Part shown: positions 50,649-58,389 of the stretch, in pieces
How the letters are laid out: each line of letters starts with the position of its first letter
Position numbering within the stretch: position 1 is the first letter of the stretch
Origin: Prevotella sp.
Lineage (GTDB): Bacteria; Bacteroidota; Bacteroidia; Bacteroidales; Bacteroidaceae
DNA length: 64,000 bases
Reading direction: 5' to 3'
Assembly: GCA_021204905.1 (NCBI GenBank)
Contig: JAJPYN010000019.1
Span: 145,717 to 209,716 of the forward strand
Position numbers and translations under genes: made by a program
The notes under the pieces: generated by a model
The model's input: only the letters and a program-made list of their open reading frames with translations
Database searches by the model: none
What the model was told of the DNA's origin: nothing

Positions 50649-52475
50649 TTATGACTGCATCTCGTAGAGTTTCTTGTAGTAGCCGTCTTTCCGGAGCAAT
50701 TCTTCGTGGGAGCCGCGCTCGACGATACGTCCCTCGTGGAGCACGCAGATCTCGTCGGAGTTGCGTATGGTGGAGAGGCGGTGGGCGATGGCGACGGTGG
50801 TGCGTGTCTTCATCAGCTTCTCCAATGCGTCCTGCACCAGCCGCTCGCTCTCGGTGTCGAGTGCCGACGTGGCTTCGTCGAGGATAAGGATTGGCGGATT
50901 TTTCAGTATGGCGCGCGCGATAGACACTCTCTGCCGTTGTCCGCCGGAGAGCCGGCAGCCGCGGTCGCCGATTTCAGTGGCGTAGCCGTGCTCCGTGGCA
51001 AGGATAAAGTCGTGCGCGTTGGCGATACGTGCGGCATTCTCCACTTCCTCGTCCGTTGCGCTCGCCACGCCGAACGTGATGTTGTTGCGGAACGTGTCGT
51101 TGAAGAGGATTGCCTCCTGATTGACGTTGCCGATGAGAGAGCGCAGGTCGTGGATGCCGAGCTCGCGCACGTTGACCCCGTCGATGAGAACTTCACCCTC
51201 CACAGTATCATAATATCGGGGGATCAAATCAACCAATGTCGACTTGCCGCTGCCGCTCTGCCCGACGATGGCGACGGTCTTTCCTTTCGGTATCGTGAGG
51301 TTGATGTTGCGCAAGACCCACGCCTCGCCGTAGCGGAAGCTGACGTTGCGAAACTCTATCTCCCGCTCGAAACTGCTGATATGCACGGGGGCAGGACTCT
51401 CGTGGATGGTGCTCTCCGCCTTGAGTATCCTGTCTATCCGCTCCATCGACGCAAGACCTTTCGGGATGTTATATCCCGCCTTGGAGAACTCTTTCAGCGG
51501 TTGGATAATCGAATAGAGGATGACCATATAATATATAAATGTGGAGCCGGACAGCAGATTGTAGTATAGCACGAGCACGCTGCCCACCCACAGCACGACG
51601 GTAATCATTACCGTGCCGAGAAACTCCGACATCGGGTGCGCTAATTGCTGGCGTGTGTTCACCTTGCGTATGATGTTCCTGTATCCGGTATTTACCTTGT
51701 TGAAACGCTTGTTCATCTTCTCCTCCGCGCCGAATGCTTTGACGATGCGCAGTCCGCCCAGCGTTTCCTCCACCTGGCTTAGCGCCTCGCCCCACAGTGC
51801 CTGTGCCTGTAACGAGCGTGCTTTCAGTTTTCTCCCGACATAGCCCATAAACCATCCGAAGACGGGAACGAAGATAAGAGTGAACAAGGTCAGCTGCCAC
51901 GAGATGAAGATGAGTGTGGCGAAGTAAATGATAATCAGTATCGGGTTCTTGAAGAGCATGTCGAGCGACGACATAATGCCCACTTCCACCTCCTGCACGT
52001 CGCCCGTCATTCGCGCTATGATGTCGCCTTTGCGCTCCTCGGAGAAGAAGCCGAGCGAGAGAGAAGTGATTTTCTTGTAAAGCATGTCGCGTATGTCGCG
52101 CACCACACCCGTGCGGATTGGGATGATGAAAGCGGAGGCGAGGAAGTACGACCCCGTTTTCAGGAAGGTCATAAAGACGAGGAACAGCCCCGTGAGCAGC
52201 ACCGTCGTAGACGCGCCGACACGCTCTACAAGCTGCAACACGAGGAAGTTGAGGTTGTTCATTGCCACCTCTTTGAGCGGTGCCGCGCCCCACGCCATAT
52301 AGCCCGTGATATTCTCCATGCTGCCCGTCTTGAAGATGATGTTGAGTATCGGGATAATTGTGGCGAACGAGAAGATGTTCAATATGGCGGACAAGATATT
52401 GAAAGTGATAGACCATACGAGATATTTCTTGTATGGCGGAACAAATCTGCGGAGTACTTTCAGAAACTCTTTCAT
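50649..52475 (-). CDS. ABC exporter, fused permease and ATPase (MsbA-like)
   Basis: A 608-residue half-transporter that should dimerise in the inner membrane. Six helices lie in the first 325 residues. The nucleotide-binding domain from about 365 has Walker A GQSGSGKST, the signature LSGGQRQR, Walker B ILILDEATSALD and the H-loop AHRLST. Lipid A or another lipid is the common cargo of MsbA-like proteins in Bacteroidetes, but drug export cannot be excluded. It is flanked by miaB and the U32 gene in one unit. Confidence 0.92.
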   Translation of the reverse strand: MKEFLKVLRRFVPPYKKYLVWSITFNILSAILNIFSFATIIPILNIIFKTGSMENITGYMAWGAAPLKEVAMNNLNFLVLQLVERVGASTTVLLTGLFLVFMTFLKTGSYFLASAFIIPIRTGVVRDIRDMLYKKITSLSLGFFSEERKGDIIARMTGDVQEVEVGIMSSLDMLFKNPILIIIYFATLIFISWQLTLFTLIFVPVFGWFMGYVGRKLKARSLQAQALWGEALSQVEETLGGLRIVKAFGAEEKMNKRFNKVNTGYRNIIRKVNTRQQLAHPMSEFLGTVMITVVLWVGSVLVLYYNLLSGSTFIYYMVILYSIIQPLKEFSKAGYNIPKGLASMERIDRILKAESTIHESPAPVHISSFEREIEFRNVSFRYGEAWVLRNINLTIPKGKTVAIVGQSGSGKSTLVDLIPRYYDTVEGEVLIDGVNVRELGIHDLRSLIGNVNQEAILFNDTFRNNITFGVASATDEEVENAARIANAHDFILATEHGYATEIGDRGCRLSGGQRQRVSIARAILKNPPILILDEATSALDTESERLVQDALEKLMKTRTTVAIAHRLSTIRNSDEICVLHEGRIVERGSHEELLRKDGYYKKLYEMQS

Positions 52476-52501
52476 CCTGTCTTTCTTGTCGTTTCAGCGT
52501 G

Positions 52502-53854
52502 TCAATCGGTCTGTCCACGTTGTGAGGAGAGCCGTGTGCCGAAGAGTGTGGCGCTTGTCGCGTCGGTGATTTTCACCCTTACCGTGTCGCCCGTGCGCTC
52601 GTCGGTCTTGTCTATCACCACCATCTTGTTCTGCGAGTTGCGCCCGCATATCTGCTGTCGGGAGCGCCGGCTGTACCCCTCAACGAGGATTTCAAATTCC
52701 TTGCCGATATCCCGGCGGTTGCGCTTGGCGGAGATCTCCGTCTGCAAACGTATCATCTCGTCGAGCCGCCGCAGCTTCTCCGCCTCGCTAACGTTGTCCG
52801 GCAGATGCTTCGCCGCGTATGTGCCGGGACGCTCGGAGTACTTGAACATAAAGGCGGAGTCGTATTCCACGCGCCTCATCAGGTCGAGCGAGAGGCGGAA
52901 ATCGTCGTCTGTCTCGTCGTGATAACCCACGAAGATGTCCGTCGTCAGCGCACAGTCGGGTATCTTCCGCCGTATCGCATCCACGCGGTCGAGATACCAA
53001 TCGACGGTATATTTGCGGTTCATCAGCCGCAGTATCTTGTCCGACCCGCTCTGCACGGGCAGGTGAATATGCCGGCAAATATTCTTGTGCGAGGCTATCA
53101 CATCGAGCGTGTCGTCGCTCATATCCTTCGGGTGCGACGTGGTGAAGCGTATCCGCATCCGGGGAAATGCATCCGCCACGAGCGCGAGCAGTTCGGGGAA
53201 ACGAACATCCTTTGCATTTTCGTCAATGCTTGTCGCGTGGTACGAATTAACGTTTTGGCCCAAAAGCGTTACCTCCTTGAAACCTTTCTTTTCAAGGTCG
53301 TCCACCTCGCCGAGTATGCTCTTCACTTCACGGCTGCGCTCACGTCCCCGGGTGTAGGGCACAATGCAGTAATGACAGAAGTTGTTGCAGCCGCGCGTGA
53401 TACTGACGAAGCCCCCGACACGGTTCTTGCTCGTCCTAAGAGGCAGCACGTCGCGATATGTCTCCGTCAGCGACAGCTCCGTGTTGATGGCGTTATGTCC
53501 CGTCTCGCACTGCGCAATAAGCTGCGGCAGGTCGAGATAAGCATCCGGACCTGCCACAAGATTGACGTGATAACGGTCGAAGAGCGCGTCTTTCACTCGC
53601 TCCGCCATGCACCCCAGCACGCCGATTATCACCCGTCTGCCCTCTCGCTCGTGCTGCCGGTAGAGGGCATCAAGGCGTTGGCAGATCTTATTTTCTGCGT
53701 TCTCGCGCACCGAGCAGGTGTTGAGGAACACGGCATCCGCGTCCTTCTCCTCACCGCACACCTCGTAGCCCGCCATCTGCATCACCGCCGCCACCACTTC
53801 GGAGTCGGCAACGTTCATCTGACAACCGTAGGTCTCGATGTACAAGCGCTTCAT
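52502..53854 (-). CDS. miaB: tRNA-2-methylthio-N6-dimethylallyladenosine synthase
   Basis: Radical SAM methylthiotransferase that modifies A37 of tRNAs reading UNN codons. It has 450 residues. The N-terminal UPF0004 domain has the auxiliary cluster cysteines 11, 47 and 82, and the radical SAM motif CNNFCHYC has cysteines 156, 160 and 163. A C-terminal TRAM domain (about 385-445) binds tRNA. The gene starts four bases after the FKBP gene's stop. Confidence 0.97.
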   Translation of the reverse strand: MKRLYIETYGCQMNVADSEVVAAVMQMAGYEVCGEEKDADAVFLNTCSVRENAENKICQRLDALYRQHEREGRRVIIGVLGCMAERVKDALFDRYHVNLVAGPDAYLDLPQLIAQCETGHNAINTELSLTETYRDVLPLRTSKNRVGGFVSITRGCNNFCHYCIVPYTRGRERSREVKSILGEVDDLEKKGFKEVTLLGQNVNSYHATSIDENAKDVRFPELLALVADAFPRMRIRFTTSHPKDMSDDTLDVIASHKNICRHIHLPVQSGSDKILRLMNRKYTVDWYLDRVDAIRRKIPDCALTTDIFVGYHDETDDDFRLSLDLMRRVEYDSAFMFKYSERPGTYAAKHLPDNVSEAEKLRRLDEMIRLQTEISAKRNRRDIGKEFEILVEGYSRRSRQQICGRNSQNKMVVIDKTDERTGDTVRVKITDATSATLFGTRLSSQRGQTD

Positions 53855-53858
53855 TCTA

Positions 53859-54764
53859 TCAGTTCACTTTCACCACTTCGACGGTGAAGATAAGCGTGGA
53901 ATAGGGCTTGATTTTCCCTGCCTGACGCTCCCCGTAAGCCAGTTCCTGCGGGATATACAGCTCCCATTTCGAGCCTTCCGGCATCATCAGCAGCGCCTCC
54001 GTCCAGCCTTTTATGACCTTGCTCGGCTTGAATGTCGACGTGTCGGGGTCGCGCGTGTAGCTCGAATCAAACACTGTGCCGTCGATCATCTTGCCCTCAT
54101 ACCTGACCGTAACGTTGTCGTCGATGGTCGCCGTGTTGCCGCTGCCCTCGGTGATGACCTTGTATTGCAGTCCCGACGGCAGACAGACAACGCCCTCCTT
54201 CGTCTTGTTCTCTTCGAGGAATGCCGTGTTCTCGGTGATATACGCCTCGTTCTTGCGCTTTACCGCCTCGTCTTTGTGCCGTTTGGCATACTCCATTGCC
54301 TCGGGCATAGTGAAGACGGTGGTGTCGTTCATCGCCCCGGCAAGGAACCCCGTGCAGAAGTTTTTGAACGAGAGAGAGTCGCCGGCATCGGCAAAGGGCT
54401 CCGCTTCACGCGGGAAAATCTGCCGCTCCATCTGCGACGCAATCTCCACGCCGGCGTTGTAAGCGGCATATTTCGGGTCGCCGCCGCGGTCGATAGCGTC
54501 GAAGAAACCCTGCTTGAAATCCTCCATAAACAGCGGGTCGATGCCGAGATTCTTTTCGAGATAGTTCGTCAACCCGTTTGTTGAAGCCATACCCGAAGCA
54601 TAGCTGACAGTGTCCGCCGGCGTGTTCAGCGCGAGCGTGTCTTCCTCGACAACCTCCCACACCGTCTTCTTCGATTTCTTGTTGCTGCCGTTAGCCTCCG
54701 TCGCATTAGCGGCAAAAACGGCACCGACCAATGCGATCAGTGCCAAAACCATAACCCTTTTCAT
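53859..54764 (-). CDS. Exported FKBP-type peptidyl-prolyl isomerase
   Basis: A 301-residue Mip/FkpA-like isomerase. The signal peptide ends near ANATEA. An N-terminal dimerisation domain (DTVSYASGMASTNGLTNYL to about 170) precedes the FKBP domain at about 195-300, with VTVRYEGKMIDGTVFDSSY, KVIKGWTEALLMM and YIPQELAYGER. It is the third of three consecutive FKBP genes and leads into miaB with a four-base gap. Confidence 0.93.
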   Translation of the reverse strand: MKRVMVLALIALVGAVFAANATEANGSNKKSKKTVWEVVEEDTLALNTPADTVSYASGMASTNGLTNYLEKNLGIDPLFMEDFKQGFFDAIDRGGDPKYAAYNAGVEIASQMERQIFPREAEPFADAGDSLSFKNFCTGFLAGAMNDTTVFTMPEAMEYAKRHKDEAVKRKNEAYITENTAFLEENKTKEGVVCLPSGLQYKVITEGSGNTATIDDNVTVRYEGKMIDGTVFDSSYTRDPDTSTFKPSKVIKGWTEALLMMPEGSKWELYIPQELAYGERQAGKIKPYSTLIFTVEVVKVN

Positions 54765-54788
54765 TTTTCTTAAAGCTGAAAAAGCGTG

Positions 54789-55664
54789 TTATTTCTCAAT
54801 GGAGAGCAGCTCCACTTTGAAGATGAGCACCGAGAACGGCTCAATCTTCGCAGCGCCGCGACTGCCGTAAGCCTGCTCCTGCGGTACGTAAATCTCCCAT
54901 GCGGAGCCGACGGGCATGTGGGTCAAAGCGTCCTGCCAGCCGGGGATAAGTCCTCTGATGCGGAGCTTGGCGGGCTGCCCGCGCGTGTAAGAGGAGTCGA
55001 ATATCGTGTCGTTAAGCAAGCGCCCTTCGTAGTTGACCGTAACGGTGGACGAGTCGGAAGGAATCTCGCCGTTGCCCTCTTTGAGCACTTTGTACTGCAC
55101 GCCCGACGGCAGCGTCTGCACACCGGGCTTCCTCGCGTTGTCAAAGAGGAATTTCTCGCCGGCTTTCCTGTTGCCGCCGAACTGCCTCTCGGCCTCTTTC
55201 TCCCTCACCTCGCCCATCTTTATCTGGAAGAGCATCATCGGGTCAATCTCATCGCCCAGAGCGCTCTTGCCGTTGTTGATGCCGGTGATGAAACCCGCCA
55301 TAAAGTTCTTCCGCGAAATGGTCTGCGTGGAGTCCGGACCGAAGATCTCGTTGTTGATGCCCGGCATCATCTGGTTGTTTATCTGCTGGCCGATCTGCAC
55401 GCCGGCATTGTAAGCCACGTGCTTCGGGTCGTCGCTCGCATTCATCCCCGCGTTAAGACCTTTGATGAACTGGTCCATGTAGGCGGTGTCGACGCCCATA
55501 CGCCCCGCAAGATACTCCTTCAAACCCTTTGTCTGAGCCAGTCCGTAGGCATAGCTCAGGGTGTCGACGTCGCTTTTCAGATTTGCTTTCGGTGTGGAAT
55601 TGCCACAGCCGGCGAGTGTCGCAGCAGCTATTACTGCAATCACTACAAGATGTAATTTCTTCAT
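54789..55664 (-). CDS. Lipoprotein FKBP-type peptidyl-prolyl isomerase
   Basis: A 291-residue Mip/FkpA-like protein. The lipobox TLAGC puts the acylated cysteine at 20. The dimerisation domain has DVDTLSYAYGLAQTKGLKEYL. The FKBP domain (about 185-290) has VTVNYEGRLLNDTIFDSSYTRG, LIPGWQDALTHMPVG and YVPQEQAYGSRG. It is the middle of the three FKBP genes and lies 24 bases before the next. Together they suggest folding of surface proteins. Confidence 0.94.
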   Translation of the reverse strand: MKKLHLVVIAVIAAATLAGCGNSTPKANLKSDVDTLSYAYGLAQTKGLKEYLAGRMGVDTAYMDQFIKGLNAGMNASDDPKHVAYNAGVQIGQQINNQMMPGINNEIFGPDSTQTISRKNFMAGFITGINNGKSALGDEIDPMMLFQIKMGEVREKEAERQFGGNRKAGEKFLFDNARKPGVQTLPSGVQYKVLKEGNGEIPSDSSTVTVNYEGRLLNDTIFDSSYTRGQPAKLRIRGLIPGWQDALTHMPVGSAWEIYVPQEQAYGSRGAAKIEPFSVLIFKVELLSIEK

Positions 55665-55699
55665 TTTTGTAAAAGCTTTATTTGTATCACTTTTTGTCT

Positions 55700-56302
55700 C
55701 TATTTCACTTCGATCAGCTCCACGTCGAACACCAACGCGCTGAACGGCGGTATCTGTGCGCCCGCACCTCGCTCGCCGTAGCCCAAATGATAAGGTATGA
55801 AGAAGCGGTATTTTGCGCCTTCCTCCATCAGTTGCAGCCCTTCGGTCCAGCCGGCGATGACTTGGTTCAGCCCGAATGCCGCCGGCTCGCCGCGCTTGAT
55901 GCTCGAGTCGAACACCGTGCCGTCGACAAGGCGACCCTCATAATGGCACACGACGGTGTCCGTAGCTTTAGGTTTCTTGCCGTTGCCGGGACGCAACACG
56001 CTGTATTGCAGACCGCTCGCGGTGGTCTTCACGCCCTCTTTCGCGCCATTGTCCGACAGGAATTTCTCGCCCGCAGCTTTGTTCTCCTTAAACCGTTCCG
56101 CCGCCGCGGCACGCTGTTTCTTCTCTTGCTCGGCGAAGAAACGTTGCACCGTCGCCTGCGCCTCGTCGGGGCTCATCTGTCCCTTGCCCGCAAGAGCGTC
56201 TTTTATAGCCTGCGCGAAGTCGTCTATATTGAGACTTTCGGCACCCATGTCTTTCAGTTGCTGACCGATGCCCAAGCCTAATGCATAACTCGTTTTGTCC
56301 AT
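55700..56302 (-). CDS. FKBP-type peptidyl-prolyl isomerase, apparently cytoplasmic
   Basis: A 200-residue protein starting MDKTSYALGLGIGQQL with no signal peptide, although the domain order is that of the exported Mip-like proteins. The FKBP domain occupies about 95-200 (VVCHYEGRLVDGTVFDSS, QVIAGWTEGLQLM, YHLGYGERGAG). The helical N-terminal part may dimerise. It is the first gene of the eight-gene minus-strand run and has a TACCTTTG box 54 bases upstream. Its lack of export signal sets it apart from its two neighbours. Confidence 0.92.
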   Translation of the reverse strand: MDKTSYALGLGIGQQLKDMGAESLNIDDFAQAIKDALAGKGQMSPDEAQATVQRFFAEQEKKQRAAAAERFKENKAAGEKFLSDNGAKEGVKTTASGLQYSVLRPGNGKKPKATDTVVCHYEGRLVDGTVFDSSIKRGEPAAFGLNQVIAGWTEGLQLMEEGAKYRFFIPYHLGYGERGAGAQIPPFSALVFDVELIEVK

Positions 56303-56355
56303 CTCGGGATTGTGTTAGTAAGTATTTTTGCCCTTTGCAACATTGCTAAACTGCG

Positions 56356-56363
56356 CAAAGGTA
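56356..56363 (-). promoter_or_regulatory. -7 box of the FKBP-miaB-ABC-U32-GNAT-sufE run
   Basis: TACCTTTG on the minus strand, 54 bases before the first FKBP ATG. No internal promoter was recognised in the run, whose gaps range from an overlap to 35 bases. Confidence 0.65.
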
Positions 56364-56480
56364 AACATATTTTATGCGTATCAGCCGCGACGACCGTGAT
56401 TTTTAAGTATCTTTTATTATTTATTATTGTTAAACCGCCCCGCACCAACGCAGTAATTAAGTTAAAAATGGGGCGGCGCG

Positions 56481-56512
56481 TTTGCCGGTTACGCGCGATT
56501 GGAGTAATTTCG
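56481..56512 (+). promoter_or_regulatory. Possible promoter of the DUF4294 gene
   Basis: TTTG (56481-56484), 20 bases, then TAATTTCG (56505-56512), one mismatch to TAnnTTTG. The ATG is only nine bases away, which would make a nearly leaderless message. Confidence 0.5.
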
Positions 56513-56520
56513 CCCGTCAG

Positions 56521-57141
56521 ATGAAAGCCTTGCTCGTCATATTAACCCTGATGGCCGCGCAGACCGCACGCGCGCAGTACGTGTTCAACGACTCGCAGCC
56601 CGGAGCCGATGAGCCGTCGTTCGCGCCGATGGTGAGGGTCGGGAAAACGCTTCTCGGCAGCGACAGCATACCCTGCGTCGAGTTTAACGCCGTTTACATC
56701 TACCCCGAAACCGTCTTCGCCGGCGAGAAGCAACGGCGGCAGTACAACCTGCTCGTGCGCAACATCAAAACCGTGCTGCCCATCGCCAAAGAGGTGAACG
56801 TCATCATCATCGAGACATACGAATACCTGCAAACACTGCCCGACGACAAAGCGCGGAAAGAGCACCTGCGGAGAGTGGAGAAAAGCATCATCAAGGAATA
56901 TTCGCCGCGAATGAAAAAGCTCACCTACGCGCAAGGCAAACTGCTCATCAAACTGGTCAACCGCGAGTGCAATTCGTCGAGCTACGCACTCGTGCAAGCC
57001 TTCCTCGGACCCGTGCGCGCAGGCTTCTACCAGGCCTTCGCGTGGACCTTCGGCGCAAGCCTGAAAAAGCAGTACGACCCCGACGGCGTGGACCGCATCA
57101 CCGAGCGCGTCGTGCGACAAGTGGAGTCCGGGCAAATTTGA
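56521..57141 (+). CDS. DUF4294 exported protein
   Basis: A 206-residue exported protein of the Bacteroidetes family DUF4294. The signal peptide ends after TARA before Gln. Conserved features are the VYIYPETVFAGEKQRRQYNLLVRNIKTVLPIAKE segment and the C-terminal LIKLVNRECNSSSYALVQAFLGPVRAGFYQAFAWTFGASLKKQYD. A longer reading from 56482 would start within the promoter. The function is unknown. Confidence 0.87.
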   Translation: MKALLVILTLMAAQTARAQYVFNDSQPGADEPSFAPMVRVGKTLLGSDSIPCVEFNAVYIYPETVFAGEKQRRQYNLLVRNIKTVLPIAKEVNVIIIETYEYLQTLPDDKARKEHLRRVEKSIIKEYSPRMKKLTYAQGKLLIKLVNRECNSSSYALVQAFLGPVRAGFYQAFAWTFGASLKKQYDPDGVDRITERVVRQVESGQI

Positions 57142-57144
57142 AAT

Positions 57145-57330
57145 TAAATCGAAATCGAAATCGAAATTAACCTTGAACCTTAATTCGAACCCGAACCTTA
57201 ATTCGAACTCTAATTCTAACCCTAATTCAGATTTTCAGTTCTAACTCCAACTCTAATTCAGAATTTTAGTTCTAACTCTAACCCTAACTCAGATTTTCAG
57301 TTCTAACTCCAAACCTGAATTAAGCTCGAA
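57145..57330 (+). repeat. 31-bp tandem repeats and (GAAATC)n tract
   Basis: A short GAAATC run is followed by TTAATTCGAAC-type words and then by three copies of a 31-base unit with CAG at 57228, 57259 and 57290 (each CAGATTTTCAGTTCTAACTC-like). It fills the spacer between the convergent DUF4294 and M28 genes. Confidence 0.85.
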
Positions 57331-57342
57331 AAAATTGCGGGC

Positions 57343-58377
57343 TTAATACTCCGCAAGCAAGCGCGCAAGCGTCTGTCCAACAGCCTTGAGCGTCGCCGGC
57401 GAGATGTGCTCCATCGTGTCGTCAACGGTGTGCCACGTCGGCCCGAACGAGCTCTGCGGACAGTCGGGATAATGCGCGATGATGTCAATGCATTTCACGC
57501 CGGCAACCTCGTTGACAGGCACATGGTCGTCGCTGACATACGCGCCGCTCTCACCAACGAAAAACGAACCGTAACCCGCCTGCCGCGCCGCACTCCACAC
57601 GCGCTTAATTATCTGGGAACCAAAGCGTTCCGAGATGCCCTCCTTGAAGAACCTTGCGCCCTCGCCGCCAACCATATCGAGCAAGATGCCGAACTCATAT
57701 TCCGGCCGCTTGTCCGCCGCCGCACGCGCATAACGCTCCGACCAATACTGCGCGCCGAGCGCCCACGTGTCAACATCGTCAGGCTCATCAGCCCACTGCG
57801 GCGTACCGTAATCCTCCGCGTCGAAACAAACGAAATCCACGCCGACATCCGCGCCTATCGAATCCGCCGCAAGCATACGCGCCAGCTCAAGCAGCACAGC
57901 CACACCGCTCGCACCGTCGTTCGCACCGAGGATCGGCGTTTTATGGTTCGCCGCATCGGGGTCGTTGTCAGCCCACGGCCGGCTGTCCCAATGCGCGCAA
58001 AGGAGGATGCGCCGCGGCAGCTCGGGACGGTAGAACGCGCCGATATTCTCGCAGCGCAAGGCCGTGCCGTCGTAACCCGTGAGCGTTGCGCGCTGGCTTT
58101 TAACAGTCAGACCGAAGCTCTCGAACGTCGATTTAATCCACTCGCCGCAGGCATCGTGCGCCGCAGAATTCATCGTTCGCGGTCCGAAAGCGCATTGCCG
58201 CGCGCAATAGGCAAAGGCACTGTCGGCATTGAACACCAGCCGCGACAAACGCGCATCATCGGCCGTGTCGGCAGCCGCCGGTTTCGCGCTTCTCAGTAGC
58301 GTGCATGCCACAAGCAGCGCAATCGCAACAACAATTATCGCTATCGCCAAGTAAATAAAGATCTTTTTCGCCTTCAT
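57343..58377 (-). CDS. M28 family zinc enzyme, glutaminyl-cyclase-like
   Basis: A 344-residue exported or membrane-tethered M28 protein. The N-terminal helix (about 6-28) contains ACTLL and could be an anchor or lipobox. CAHWDSRPWADND, ILGANDGASGVAVLLE and DFVCFDAEDYG carry the metal-site residues, and WHTVDDT the last His. The arrangement fits type II glutaminyl-peptide cyclotransferases, known in Porphyromonas to form pyroglutamate on secreted proteins. An aminopeptidase role is the alternative. It lies 12 bases after the fusion peptidase gene. Confidence 0.88.
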   Translation of the reverse strand: MKAKKIFIYLAIAIIVVAIALLVACTLLRSAKPAAADTADDARLSRLVFNADSAFAYCARQCAFGPRTMNSAAHDACGEWIKSTFESFGLTVKSQRATLTGYDGTALRCENIGAFYRPELPRRILLCAHWDSRPWADNDPDAANHKTPILGANDGASGVAVLLELARMLAADSIGADVGVDFVCFDAEDYGTPQWADEPDDVDTWALGAQYWSERYARAAADKRPEYEFGILLDMVGGEGARFFKEGISERFGSQIIKRVWSAARQAGYGSFFVGESGAYVSDDHVPVNEVAGVKCIDIIAHYPDCPQSSFGPTWHTVDDTMEHISPATLKAVGQTLARLLAEY

Positions 58378-58389
58378 CGCACTGCAAAA

